DNA from: Sphingomonadales bacterium
GTDB taxonomy: Bacteria; Pseudomonadota; Alphaproteobacteria; Sphingomonadales; Sphingomonadaceae
Direction: 5' to 3'
NCBI GenBank assembly: GCA_028871475.1
Contig: JAGWMZ010000005.1
Location: 1-64,000 of the forward strand
DNA: 64,000 nt
Shown here: positions 7,649 to 16,661 of the stretch, piece after piece
Numbering within the stretch: the first letter of the stretch is position 1
Layout: every line of letters begins with the position of its first letter
Made by a program: the position numbers and the translations under genes
The notes under the pieces: model-generated
Told to the model about the DNA's origin: nothing
The model's input: only the letters and a program-made list of their open reading frames with translations
Databases searched by the model: none

Positions 7649-9640
7649 ATGCCCATGTCCAATCCCGCCGCCATTCTTTCTGCCGGCACCAGCCTGTCCG
7701 CCCTGCTGGGTGGCGGCGCTGCGGCAGGCGGCGTGACCAGCGCAACAGGCGAAAAAGGCAACAATTCTTCCGATTTCAGTAGCTTTTTGGCCACTCCAGC
7801 TGACCAGAGCGGAGCGGCTACACCATCCGCGACCACATTGGCAGCATCGCCGGTCTCGGCAGGACCGGCCCCGGCCACCCCGGTTGTCGCCGCCGACACG
7901 CAGGACAATGCACCGGCACCGACCGGCAAAAACTTGCCGCTTGCCGCATTGGCCTCTGCCGTCTTGCCACTGCCCGTCACGCTGACGGCACTGACAACGT
8001 CCGGCGACAGCTCAAGCACGTCAACCGCCACCACGGCGCAGGCCGACGGCACGGATGCAAAGCCCGCAACGAGCGTTCAACCCGACGTCAGTGCGATCGC
8101 GCAAAATGCGGCTCTCGCCATGATCCTGCAAACGCCGGTCAACAATTCCGCAGCCCTGCCTCGGTCTCTCGTACCCACCACCGAAGCTTCGGCGGACACC
8201 AAGCCCGCGCCTGTCTCGGTCATGCCGGGTTTCACACTGCTGGACAACGCCAGCGATGGCGTGAATGCCAATGGTGCGGCGGCTCGCAACCCCAGCGCCG
8301 TTCCAACGGCATCGGCAGATGGCCCGCCCGTCATCACACTGCAGGCCCAGGCGGCAATCGCCATGGCCAATCCGTCAGTCTTGGCATCGGTCAGCGCTCA
8401 TCCCGGGTTTTCCTTGACCATCGATACGCCGCCCGGTTCAGAGAGCGGTGCTGCCATCGCGACCACCAGCGCCGCGCTGCCGACAGCAAACCCTGACCCG
8501 GCAATCCCGACAACAAGCAACGGCAGCCAGGCCAGCTCCCAGCCATCGACGGTCACGCTGGCGGCGGGTCAGACTATGTCGACATCGCTCGACGATACGT
8601 CTGCCATGCCCAGCTTCGCCTCGATCGAGACCACCGCGCGCGCCACCCATGGCGTGCAGACAACCCCGACGTCAGTCAGTCCGGTTCAAGTGGCAACCGC
8701 TCCAACCGTGCCTGCCGCAGCGGGAGATGACACGGACACCCCCGGTTTCGCCACGATCCAACTGGCGGCGGTCGACACCGGCAAGGGCCTGTCACCACGC
8801 CTTGCCGTGCCGCGCGAACCAATCACCACCGACGCTAAATCGGCAGACCGTGTGAGCACGGCCAATGCCGGCGACAATGACCAGCCCGGCTTTACCCTTT
8901 TCCATTCGCCGACAGCACCTGCGGCGAATGGCGCCAGCGCAGCGGATAATGCTCCCGATCATGATCCGCTGCTGGCGTCGGCGGGCGCCGCCACGCAACA
9001 GCCTCTGCAAGCCGTTGACGGCGCCCCCTCCAACCCCACCGCGCTGATGGGTGCCGCCCTGGCCACCGCCGCCCCGCAGACCAGCGTGCAGCCCATGCTG
9101 GCTGCCAACACTGGCACCTCGCCGGCCAATGACATGTCCGCGCTGGTCGACCGGCTGGTGGAAGCGCGCGCCGCCGCGCGTTCGGGGCTTGGCGCGCAGA
9201 CCACGCTGGCCAGCATCAGCCATACCGATTTTGGCCGTGTTTCGCTGCGTTTCGATTCCGACGATTCGGGCATGAGCATCTCGATGAGCAGCAAGGATCC
9301 GGGCTTTGCCCCGGCAGCGCAGGCCGCGTTGGCCCAGCAGTCGGGCGTCAACTCCGCCTCTCAGGGCAATACAACGGGCCAGCAGGGCGGCAGCCAGCAC
9401 AACAGTTCACAACCCGGCCAGCAATGGGCCGCCGCGAATCATGCCTCTCTGGGAAGCGGTTCGGCGAGCGGCGGATCGGCGGGCGGACAGTCATCAGGCA
9501 CAGGCGGCCAGGGCTGGAATCAGGGCAACCAGAACGCGGCCCCCGCTACGCAGGGTTTCGCCCCGGTTTCCCTTGCCAGCACCACATCCACCGGCGGCGG
9601 CGATAGCGGCCCGCAGAGGCGCAGCGGCATTCTGGCCTGA
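7649..9640 (+). CDS. fliK: Flagellar hook-length control protein FliK
   Basis: FliK (663 aa) is the secreted molecular ruler that fixes hook length and switches export to late substrates through FlhB. Most of the protein is low-complexity Ala/Thr/Ser/Pro sequence that looks unstructured. A globular region near residues 490-560 (LVDRLVEARAAARSGLGAQTTLASISHTDFGRVSLRFDS) matches the conserved C-terminal domain. A Gly/Ser/Gln-rich tail follows. The motif PGF (once PSF) recurs at about residues 193, 252, 321, 365, 413 and 551 (see findings). A GAGGAG site precedes ATG 7649; ATG 7655 is also possible. Confidence 0.85.
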   Translation: MPMSNPAAILSAGTSLSALLGGGAAAGGVTSATGEKGNNSSDFSSFLATPADQSGAATPSATTLAASPVSAGPAPATPVVAADTQDNAPAPTGKNLPLAALASAVLPLPVTLTALTTSGDSSSTSTATTAQADGTDAKPATSVQPDVSAIAQNAALAMILQTPVNNSAALPRSLVPTTEASADTKPAPVSVMPGFTLLDNASDGVNANGAAARNPSAVPTASADGPPVITLQAQAAIAMANPSVLASVSAHPGFSLTIDTPPGSESGAAIATTSAALPTANPDPAIPTTSNGSQASSQPSTVTLAAGQTMSTSLDDTSAMPSFASIETTARATHGVQTTPTSVSPVQVATAPTVPAAAGDDTDTPGFATIQLAAVDTGKGLSPRLAVPREPITTDAKSADRVSTANAGDNDQPGFTLFHSPTAPAANGASAADNAPDHDPLLASAGAATQQPLQAVDGAPSNPTALMGAALATAAPQTSVQPMLAANTGTSPANDMSALVDRLVEARAAARSGLGAQTTLASISHTDFGRVSLRFDSDDSGMSISMSSKDPGFAPAAQAALAQQSGVNSASQGNTTGQQGGSQHNSSQPGQQWAAANHASLGSGSASGGSAGGQSSGTGGQGWNQGNQNAAPATQGFAPVSLASTTSTGGGDSGPQRRSGILA

Positions 9641-9722
9641 CGCCGGGCCGATCCACCGGCCATCTCCGGCCACACGGCCCGCAGGCCGACATTCACCCAT
9701 TTTGTCATAGAGACCAAAGACC

Positions 9723-10319
9723 ATGAGCAAGGAAAAGACCGACAAAGACGAAGGGGCCAAGAAGGCCAAAAGCCCGATGATGCTCATCATCATCGTCGCT
9801 GTGGTCATGCTGGCCCTTGGCGGCGGCGGTGCCTTTGCCCTCGTCAAGATGGGGATCATCGGCGGCGGCGGCGCCAAGGTTCATGAAGAATCGGGCCCCA
9901 AGCTGGTGCTCAAGGGCCAGATCGATCCTTATGCGCCCAAGGCCGAAGGCGGCAAGGAAGGCGATGCGACGCCCGAAGTCGAAGGCGAAGGCGGCAGCCC
10001 GTACAAGACCAGCTATTACAATTTCACCGAGGACTTCACCGCAAATCTCAAGGACTCGACCTCGCTCATCCAGGTCAGCCTGGCCTGTTCGACCCATCGC
10101 GACGGGCGCGTGCTGATGTGGCTGAAAAAACATGAGCTTGCCGTTCGCTCATCCCTGTTGGGCGTGCTGGCCGACACCCCCGAAGCCGATGTGCAGACCA
10201 TTCCGGGCAAGGAAAAGCTGCAAAAACGCCTGACCGACGCGATCAACCAGGTGTTGATCAAGGAGGAAGGCTATGGCGGCGTGGATGACGTCTATTTCAA
10301 GACCTTCCTCGTCCAATAA
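9723..10319 (+). CDS. fliL: Flagellar basal body-associated protein FliL
   Basis: FliL is a single-pass inner-membrane protein that surrounds the stator units and supports torque. The protein is 198 aa with a short basic and acidic cytoplasmic N-terminus, one membrane helix at about residues 19-40 (MMLIIIVAVVMLALGGGG core), and a periplasmic domain. The C-terminal part (KLQKRLTDAINQVLIKEEGYGGVDDVYFKTFLVQ) matches the end of the FliL domain, which typically finishes with a 'V..V.F..FV.Q'-type strand. Confidence 0.92.
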   Translation: MSKEKTDKDEGAKKAKSPMMLIIIVAVVMLALGGGGAFALVKMGIIGGGGAKVHEESGPKLVLKGQIDPYAPKAEGGKEGDATPEVEGEGGSPYKTSYYNFTEDFTANLKDSTSLIQVSLACSTHRDGRVLMWLKKHELAVRSSLLGVLADTPEADVQTIPGKEKLQKRLTDAINQVLIKEEGYGGVDDVYFKTFLVQ

Positions 10320-10404
10320 GGGCTTATACTGGGGTGATGGTTCACAAGGTCTTTTCCATGATCGTCAATACATTGGCTGAACCTCTTGTCAGTGGCCTGA
10401 TCCG

Positions 10405-11358
10405 ATGAAACCCGAACGTACATTTCTTGCCGAGCGACCGCTGGCCCGCCACGCGCCCGAACTGCTGCGTCAGGGCCCCGGAGCGCCCGAACTGCTGCCC
10501 TTGCTGGCGCGGCTGGGCGACCGGCTGGCGCGGCGCATGGCGGCGGCGCTCGCGCCCTTGCTGGGCGGCGAGGCGCCGTTGGTGACCTGCGCGCCGCCGC
10601 GCGAGGGTGATCTTTCCACCCTGCATGGTGCCATTGCCACGCTGGCGGCCAACAGCCTGATGGGTGTCAACGATACCGCGCCGCTTTTCGTCTCGATCGA
10701 GGCCGAGCCGGTGCTGCGCATCGTCGACCGTGCCTTTGGCGGCAAAGGCGAGGCCCCTGTCCCCATGCCCGATCGCTTCCCCATGGCCGCCGAACTGATG
10801 GTGGGCCGCATGGAAACGCTCATCGCCGATCATCTGATCTCGGCCCTGTCGATGACGGCCGGCCGCGCGCCTGGCGCGCCCATGCCTGCCATCACGCCCC
10901 TGCGCCGCGACAGCAATCTGGCGATGCTCGCCCCCTTTCCCGAAACACAGCCGCTGGCGCTGATGACGATGGATGTCGATGACGGCGGCGTGCTGCCCTG
11001 GCAGATCACCTTTGCCATGCCCATCGGCACGCTGGCACGCCTGTTTGGCTATGCCGAAGGGTCCGAAGCGCTGTCCACCGGCGTCAACCGCGCCATGGCA
11101 AGCCCGGCCGACGAACCTTTCAGCGCCCTTCCGCTGGAAGTGAGCGCGGTCATCGTGGACATGAAAGTGCCCTTCTCCGCCATCGCCACTCTGGCGCCGG
11201 GCGATGTTCTTCCGGTCTCGATCGCGCGCTCGGTTCCGCTGCGCGTGGGCGAGGCCACCTTTGCCCATGGCACGATTGGCGCGGTCGATGAACGCGTCGC
11301 CGTTCAGATCACGCGGGCTTTTGACGAAAACCAGCTTCCAGGGAGCACCTGCCAATGA
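10405..11358 (+). CDS. fliM: Flagellar motor switch protein FliM
   Basis: FliM (317 aa) is the C-ring subunit that receives the CheY-P signal and joins FliG to FliN. The middle domain is recognised by the IVDRAFGGKG segment (GGxG loop) and the following helix MAAELMVGRMETLIADHL. The C-terminal part is a FliN-like SpoA domain (KVPFSAIATLAPGDVLPV). The canonical N-terminal CheY-binding motif (LSQxEIDALL) is absent, and the protein begins directly with MKPERTFLAERPL. The start codon overlaps the stop of a 23-codon reading frame at 10337-10408. The stop overlaps the fliN start. Confidence 0.88.
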   Translation: MKPERTFLAERPLARHAPELLRQGPGAPELLPLLARLGDRLARRMAAALAPLLGGEAPLVTCAPPREGDLSTLHGAIATLAANSLMGVNDTAPLFVSIEAEPVLRIVDRAFGGKGEAPVPMPDRFPMAAELMVGRMETLIADHLISALSMTAGRAPGAPMPAITPLRRDSNLAMLAPFPETQPLALMTMDVDDGGVLPWQITFAMPIGTLARLFGYAEGSEALSTGVNRAMASPADEPFSALPLEVSAVIVDMKVPFSAIATLAPGDVLPVSIARSVPLRVGEATFAHGTIGAVDERVAVQITRAFDENQLPGSTCQ

Positions 11359-11633
11359 CCTTTAATCCGCGTGGTTTCGACTTCCTCAAGGATGTGGATG
11401 TGCGCCTGTCCGTCGAGCTGGGCCGCACCGACATGAAGCTGAAAGACGTGCTGGCGCTGGGCGAGGAAAGCGTGGTCATGCTCGACCGGCTGACTGACGA
11501 ACTGCTCGACGTGATGGTGAACGGCAAGGTCATCGCCAAGGGCGAGATCGTGACGCAGGGCAACCGCTTTGGCCTGCGCATCGTGGAAATGGCTGGCGCG
11601 GATGTGGCCAGCGACGCTGCCGGCGTGCTGTAA
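11355..11633 (+). CDS. fliN: Flagellar motor switch protein FliN
   Basis: FliN (92 aa) forms the lower ring of the C-ring and a docking site for export cargo through FliH. Its single SpoA domain reads VDVRLSVELGRTDMKLKDVLALGEESVVMLDRL, then DVMVNGKVIAKGEIVTQGNRFGLRIVEM, a clean family match. It lacks the long N-terminal extension seen in some species. The start overlaps the fliM stop (ATGA). Confidence 0.95.
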   Translation: MTFNPRGFDFLKDVDVRLSVELGRTDMKLKDVLALGEESVVMLDRLTDELLDVMVNGKVIAKGEIVTQGNRFGLRIVEMAGADVASDAAGVL

Positions 11634-11636
11634 GCC

Positions 11637-11999
11637 ATGGGCTGGTACATCCTGAAACTGCTGATCCTGCTGCCGATCATCGGCGGCATGGTCTGGGGCA
11701 GCCTCAAGCTCTCTCAGGTGATGCAGAACCGCATGCGTGGGCCCGGTGGTCGCCGCTCGGTCAGGGTGGTGGAAACGGTGATGCTCTCGCCCACGATGAA
11801 GCTGGCCGTGCTGGAATTCCACGGGCGCGAAATTCTCGTCTCGGCCTCACGCCATGGGCTGGTGCGCCTGGCCGAGGCCCCCGCCGCCTCCACGGTGCCC
11901 GATGATGGCCCCGATGGCTTTGATGACGGCTTCAACGATGGTTTTCAGGACCGCCCCGCTCCCAATTTCGCCCGCACGCTGCGCCGCACGCAAGGGTAA
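11637..11999 (+). CDS. fliO: Flagellar biosynthesis protein FliO
   Basis: FliO (120 aa) is a scaffold that helps assemble the FliP ring of the export gate and is not part of the final gate. One N-terminal membrane helix lies at residues 3-24. After it comes a short cytoplasmic domain with the [35 protein letters not shown] pattern of FliO (a 'K.L.lv...g..lllg.s..gi' type sequence). The Asp/Phe-rich tail ([13 protein letters not shown]) is low complexity. The gene sits between fliN and fliP as expected. Confidence 0.86.
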   Translation: MGWYILKLLILLPIIGGMVWGSLKLSQVMQNRMRGPGGRRSVRVVETVMLSPTMKLAVLEFHGREILVSASRHGLVRLAEAPAASTVPDDGPDGFDDGFNDGFQDRPAPNFARTLRRTQG

Positions 12000-12003
12000 T
12001 TTC

Positions 12004-12789
12004 ATGCGCAAACCTCTCGCCTCGCTGACGCTCCTCGCAGGCGCATTCCTGTCCGCCGGCATGGCCCATGCGCAGACGGCGCCCGCCGGCCCTTCCATGC
12101 CCAGCGCCATCCCCGGCGCGATGGACCGCGCCTTCCAGTCTATGAACGGCGGGCCGGGCGGAGGTTTAACCCTCTCGCTGCAACTTCTTATCATCATGGG
12201 CTTGCTGACGATCCTGCCCAGCCTGATCCTGATGATGACCAGCTTTACCCGCATCCTGATCGTGCTCTCCATCCTGCGTCAGGCGCTGGGTCTGCAGCAG
12301 AGCCCGCCCAATCAGGTGCTGATCGGCCTGGCGCTGTTCCTCTCGCTCTTCGTGATGAGCCCGACGCTGGACAAGCTGAACACGCAGGCCATCGCCCCCT
12401 ATTCGGCGGGGCAGATCAACGCCCAGCAGGCGATTACCGCTGGCGGCGCGCAATTCCATGAATTCATGATGCGCCAGACCCGTCGCACCGACCTGCAAAT
12501 GTTCGCCGACATGGCCAAGTCGCCCAAATTCGCCAATGAAACGCAGGTGCCCTTCTCGATCCTGCTGCCCGCCTTCGTCACCAGCGAGCTGAAAACCGCC
12601 TTTCAGATCGGCTTCATGCTTTATCTGCCCTTTCTGGTGATCGATCTTGTCGTCTCGAGCGTTCTCATGTCGCTGGGCATGATGATGATGAGCCCGACGA
12701 TCATCTCGCTGCCCTTCAAGTTGCTGCTTTTCGTGCTGGTCGATGGCTGGGCCCTGCTGATGGGCTCGCTGGCCGCCAGCTTCGGATAG
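12004..12789 (+). CDS. fliP: Flagellar type III export gate protein FliP
   Basis: FliP forms the core of the export pore with FliQ and FliR. The chosen ATG at 12004, with AAGGG just upstream, gives 261 aa and exposes a cleavable signal peptide ([24 protein letters not shown]), which is typical of FliP. Family motifs follow: [54 protein letters not shown] and, near the end, [31 protein letters not shown] longer in-frame reading from 11854 would overlap fliO and lose the signal peptide. Confidence 0.96.
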   Translation: MRKPLASLTLLAGAFLSAGMAHAQTAPAGPSMPSAIPGAMDRAFQSMNGGPGGGLTLSLQLLIIMGLLTILPSLILMMTSFTRILIVLSILRQALGLQQSPPNQVLIGLALFLSLFVMSPTLDKLNTQAIAPYSAGQINAQQAITAGGAQFHEFMMRQTRRTDLQMFADMAKSPKFANETQVPFSILLPAFVTSELKTAFQIGFMLYLPFLVIDLVVSSVLMSLGMMMMSPTIISLPFKLLLFVLVDGWALLMGSLAASFG

Positions 12790-12799
12790 GAGGCGCATC

Positions 12800-13099
12800 A
12801 TGGACGATACGACCCAGATGCTCAGTCTGGCCGACCGCATGCTGTGGGTGGTGACGCTGTGCGCGGCCCCGGTGTTGTTGGGCTGCCTTGCCGTCGGCCT
12901 CATCGTCGGCATCTTTCAGGCGGCGACCTCGATCAACGAGCAGACGCTGACCTTTCTGCCCAAGATTGCCGTGACCATGCTGCTGCTGATGCTGCTGGGC
13001 GCCAGCATGCTGGGGCTGATCGGCGATTTCACCAAGGACATCTTCTCGGCCATCGCCCATCTGGGCGCGGGCACGGGGAATGTCATGGCCAATTCGTGA
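12800..13099 (+). CDS. fliQ: Flagellar export gate protein FliQ
   Basis: FliQ (99 aa) is a small two-helix membrane subunit of the FliPQR export pore. The sequence has two hydrophobic hairpin helices at about residues 15-38 and 52-76, with the SINEQTLTFLPKI signature between them. AGGAGG lies 6 bases before the ATG. The next gene, fliR, starts 28 bases downstream. Confidence 0.95.
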   Translation: MDDTTQMLSLADRMLWVVTLCAAPVLLGCLAVGLIVGIFQAATSINEQTLTFLPKIAVTMLLLMLLGASMLGLIGDFTKDIFSAIAHLGAGTGNVMANS

Positions 13100-13127
13100 C
13101 AGAGATATTCGTGACGAGGCCGGGCCG

Positions 13128-13922
13128 ATGATGGGCCTCGACTTCGGCTTCGGCTCGCTGGAGGTCGAATTCTGGCGCTGGATGTTCCTGATGACCCGCG
13201 TGGGGGCGGCGCTGGTGGCCGCGCCCTTTTTCGGCTCGTCCAATGTGGCGCCGCAGATCCGCGTGATGGTGACGGCCGCCATGGCGCTGCTGGTGGCCAA
13301 TTACACCAAGGTGGCGGCCCCCGCCCACCTGATGTCGGTGCCGGGTTTTCTGGCCATCATCGGTGAAGTGGCGGTGGGCTCGATGCTGGGCTTTGTGCTA
13401 CAATTTTCCTTTGCCGCGCCGCAGATTGCTGCCGAACTGATCGGCGGCGGCATGGGCATGAGCCTTGCCTCCACCATCGACCCGCAATCGGGCGCGCATT
13501 CGCCTGCGCTGGGCCAGTATTTCTCGGTGGTAATGACGCTGATCTTTCTGGCGATGGGCTGCCATCTGCAATGGCTCTCGCTGGTGGTCAAAAGCTATGA
13601 GGCCTTTCCGCCCGGGCAGGTTCTGGGCTCGGCCATTTTGAGCCCATCGCATCTGGGCGTGGTGCTGGGCTTTGCCACCACCATGTTCGCCACCGCCGTG
13701 ATGATGGCACTGCCCGTCACACTGGCACTGCTGCTGGTGCAGGTGCTGGCCGGGTTGCTCAGCCGCTCGGCACCCTCGCTCAACCTGTTTTCGCTGGGGC
13801 TTCCGGCGGGCATTCTGGGCGGGCTGGCGGCGCTGCTGGCCACGGCCCCGATGATCGGCGACCGTATCACCGATCTGTCGGCGCAGGCCATCACGCAGGT
13901 CAGCCAGGTGATGGGAGGCTGA
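13128..13922 (+). CDS. fliR: Flagellar export gate protein FliR
   Basis: FliR completes the export pore and contacts FlhB. The protein is 264 aa from ATG 13128, which has GAGG about 8 bases upstream; a longer in-frame reading from 13080 would overlap fliQ and has no ribosome site. About six hydrophobic segments are visible. The N-terminal FMLMTRVGAALVAAPFFGSSNVAPQIRVMV-type segment and the LLVQVLAGLLSRSAPSLNLFSLGLPAGILGGL segment are diagnostic. Confidence 0.94.
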   Translation: MMGLDFGFGSLEVEFWRWMFLMTRVGAALVAAPFFGSSNVAPQIRVMVTAAMALLVANYTKVAAPAHLMSVPGFLAIIGEVAVGSMLGFVLQFSFAAPQIAAELIGGGMGMSLASTIDPQSGAHSPALGQYFSVVMTLIFLAMGCHLQWLSLVVKSYEAFPPGQVLGSAILSPSHLGVVLGFATTMFATAVMMALPVTLALLLVQVLAGLLSRSAPSLNLFSLGLPAGILGGLAALLATAPMIGDRITDLSAQAITQVSQVMGG

Positions 13923-13925
13923 GCC

Positions 13926-15071
13926 ATGGCAGAGACCGCCGGCGAGAAAACCCTCGACCCAACCGAAAAGCGCCTCAAAGACGCCGCCAAAAATGGCGAC
14001 GTTCTGCGCTCGCGCGAATTGGCCGTGGCGGCCAGCGCGCTGGTGGGCGCTGCCTTCATGAAGGCAGGCGGCGGCTGGCTGCTCACCAGCCTGTCGGATA
14101 CGATGCATATGGGGCTGGTGTGGGACCGCTCGGCCATCGACGATTTCCAGCCCGGCAAGCTGATGATGGCGATCATGCTGCGTGTGGCGCCGCCGGTGCT
14201 GGTGCTCACCTGCATGGCGATTGCCGCCACCTTGATCGTGCAATTGGGCTTTGCCGGGCGCCATGGCCGTTTCGTGGCGGGCAACATCGCCCCGCGCGGC
14301 TCACGCCTCGACCCTACCAAAGGCATCAGCAAAATCTTCGGCACACAGGGCTGGATCGAGGTCGGCAAGGGGCTGCTGAAACTTGCCCTGCTGGGCGCCA
14401 TCACCTGGTTCTGGGCCCGCTCGCGCATCGGTGGATTGATCGAGCTTTCCGCCGCCAATTTGTCGAGCCAGCTGGCCTTTGCCTGGGAGGCGATCACCTC
14501 GCTGATGTTCCAGCTTTCGGGCGGCTTCATCATCATCGCCCTGTTCGACTGGCCGGTGCAATGGCTGCGCCGCCGCAACCGCCTGCGCATGAGCCTTCAG
14601 GAAGTGAAGGACGAAGGCAAGGAAAGCGAAGGCAGCCCCGAGGCCAAGATGGCCCGCCGCCGCCGCCAGCGCCAGATCGCCATGGGCGCGATTGGCGCGG
14701 CCATGCGCCGCGCGCAATTCGTGGTGACCAACCCGACCCATTTCTCCATCGCGCTGGTGTACGACCCCGAACTGGCGCCCGCCCCGGTGGTGCTGGCCAA
14801 AGGGCGCGGCGAAAAGGCGCTGGCCATCCGCGAAATGGCCGCCGAGCTGGAAGTGCCCTGCCTGGAGTTCCCCGGCCTTGCCCGCGCGCTCTATTACACC
14901 ACGCGGGACAATCAGATGATCCGCGAGGATCTCTATGCCGCGGTGGCGGGCGTGCTGGGCTTCGTGCTCTCGCTCAAACGCGGCGAGAGGCGTGAAACGC
15001 CCACCATCGAAGTGCCGGTTTCGCTGCGTTTCGACGCCGAGGGCAAGCCTGCGCCCGAACAAACGGATTGA
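13926..15071 (+). CDS. flhB: Flagellar export switch protein FlhB
   Basis: FlhB (381 aa) switches the export apparatus from rod/hook to filament substrates. The N-terminal GEKTLDPTEKRLKDAAKNGDVLRSRELAVA is the family signature. Four membrane helices follow, and then the cytoplasmic domain with the self-cleavage motif NPTH at residues 269-272, the same numbering as in enterobacterial FlhB. The C-terminal half (APVVLAKGRGEKALAIREMAAELEVPCLE) is conserved. GGGAGG precedes the ATG. This is the last gene of the tightly packed run; a 59-base gap separates it from fliD. Confidence 0.96.
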   Translation: MAETAGEKTLDPTEKRLKDAAKNGDVLRSRELAVAASALVGAAFMKAGGGWLLTSLSDTMHMGLVWDRSAIDDFQPGKLMMAIMLRVAPPVLVLTCMAIAATLIVQLGFAGRHGRFVAGNIAPRGSRLDPTKGISKIFGTQGWIEVGKGLLKLALLGAITWFWARSRIGGLIELSAANLSSQLAFAWEAITSLMFQLSGGFIIIALFDWPVQWLRRRNRLRMSLQEVKDEGKESEGSPEAKMARRRRQRQIAMGAIGAAMRRAQFVVTNPTHFSIALVYDPELAPAPVVLAKGRGEKALAIREMAAELEVPCLEFPGLARALYYTTRDNQMIREDLYAAVAGVLGFVLSLKRGERRETPTIEVPVSLRFDAEGKPAPEQTD

Positions 15072-15130
15072 ATCGCGCGTTAACGCTCTTTCACACTTAA
15101 GCCACAGTCGGAAAGGCCGTCCTTTCTTCC

Positions 15131-16648
15131 ATGACTACGACCTCAGCCACGAGCTCCTCGACCGCGTCCACCGCCTCGACGACGAGCACAGCGAGCTCGA
15201 CGAGCGCGGCAACCAGCGCAACCGTCGGTCAGCAAATCCTGACGTCGCTGGGGGTCACCTCCGGCTCGTCGCTGTCATCGCTGGCGCCCGCCATCGCCAA
15301 GGCGCAATATGCCAGCCAGACTGACGCGCTCAACACCCAGCTCTCCAAGGTCCAGTTGCAGATCTCGGAAGCCGGCCAGCTCAAGAGCGACCTGCTCACC
15401 TTCCAGAGCTCGCTCTCGAACCTTATCGACGGCGGCAATCTGCTGCCCAGCCCCACGGTCACCAACGCTTCGGTCGCCTCCGCCTCGCTGCCGCTGGGCA
15501 GTTCGGGATCGCCCAGCAGCTATTCGCTCGAAGTGACCCAGCTGGCTCAGCCCCAGGTTCTGGCCTCGGCCACCAGCGCCAGCACCGACACCATGCAGGG
15601 CGGCACGCTGACCTTCAACTTCGGCACGATCAGCGGCAGCAGCTTTACCGCTGACAGCACCCATGCCGCCTCGACCATCACCATCCCCGATGGCGCCACG
15701 CTCAGCCAGGTGGCCTCGGCGATCAATGGCGCAGCCATGGGCGTGACCGCCTATGTCGCGACCAACGCCAACGGGTCGCAGCTGGTGCTCAAGGGCACGC
15801 AAGGGGCCGCCGACGGCTTCACCATCACCTCAAGCGGCACCGGCACAGCGGGCACGACATCGCTCTCGACGCTGGCCTATGATCCCTCGACCACCGGCAG
15901 CTACACCGTGGCCCAGAGCGCGACCGATGCCGCCTACAAGCTGGACGGCATTGCGCGCACCAGCACGACCAATGACATCACCAATGCCGCCCCGGGCCTG
16001 TCGCTCAAGCTGACGGGCACCAATGCCGGCAACCCGACCACGGTGAGCTATTCCGACCCGAGTTCCGGCATCACCACCGCGATGCAAAACATCACGGCGG
16101 TGCTCAACCAGATCGTCGGCGACATGAACACCGACATGTCGACCAGCAGCGGCGGCCTTTACAATGACAGTGGCGCCAAGGCGATGGCGAGCAAATTCTC
16201 ACAGCTCACCAACATGGTGATCATGCCCAATGCCGCATCCGGCGCGCCCAAAACGCTGTCCGACCTTGGCCTGGCAATCAACAAGGACGGCACCTATACG
16301 CTCGACACCACGAAGCTGGCCACGGTGCTGTCCACCAACGCCAACGACGTGGCTGCCATGTTCACCAAGGGCGTGAACGGCATCTATGGCACAGTCAATT
16401 CGATGGTCTCGGCGCTCACCACCTCGACAGATCCGGGTTCATTGACCGGCTCGGTAACGCGCTACACCACACTACAGAGCAGCCTGACCGCCCAGCAGAC
16501 GGCTTTGGCCACGCAGCAGAGCAGCCTGCAGGACCGGCTGGTGGCGCAATATGCCGCCACCGATGCCACCGTGGCCACCTACAATTCCACGCTGACCTAC
16601 CTCAAGGCACAGATCGCAGCCTGGAACAACACCAACAACAACGGCTAA
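15131..16648 (+). CDS. fliD: Flagellar filament capping protein FliD
   Basis: FliD (505 aa) caps the growing filament and helps flagellin fold in. The N-terminus is a Ser/Thr/Ala tract that looks unstructured. A D0-like coiled coil follows (AIAKAQYASQTDALNTQLSKVQLQISEAGQLKSDLLTFQSSLSNL). Next come Thr/Ser-rich beta domains and a C-terminal coiled coil (LTAQQTALATQQSSLQDRLVAQYAATDATVATYNSTLTYLKAQIAAWNN), which is a strong FliD signature. The upstream ribosome site is weak. It may have its own late promoter in the 15072-15130 gap, but none is clear. Confidence 0.93.
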   Translation: MTTTSATSSSTASTASTTSTASSTSAATSATVGQQILTSLGVTSGSSLSSLAPAIAKAQYASQTDALNTQLSKVQLQISEAGQLKSDLLTFQSSLSNLIDGGNLLPSPTVTNASVASASLPLGSSGSPSSYSLEVTQLAQPQVLASATSASTDTMQGGTLTFNFGTISGSSFTADSTHAASTITIPDGATLSQVASAINGAAMGVTAYVATNANGSQLVLKGTQGAADGFTITSSGTGTAGTTSLSTLAYDPSTTGSYTVAQSATDAAYKLDGIARTSTTNDITNAAPGLSLKLTGTNAGNPTTVSYSDPSSGITTAMQNITAVLNQIVGDMNTDMSTSSGGLYNDSGAKAMASKFSQLTNMVIMPNAASGAPKTLSDLGLAINKDGTYTLDTTKLATVLSTNANDVAAMFTKGVNGIYGTVNSMVSALTTSTDPGSLTGSVTRYTTLQSSLTAQQTALATQQSSLQDRLVAQYAATDATVATYNSTLTYLKAQIAAWNNTNNNG

Positions 16649-16661
16649 GGGGCGTCCTGTC

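Noticed and set aside
15131..15230. Repetitive Ser/Thr/Ala codons at the start of fliD that look like a tandem repeat or CRISPR-like array
   Set aside because: The units are irregular and in frame with a low-complexity FliD N-terminus; there are no spacers.
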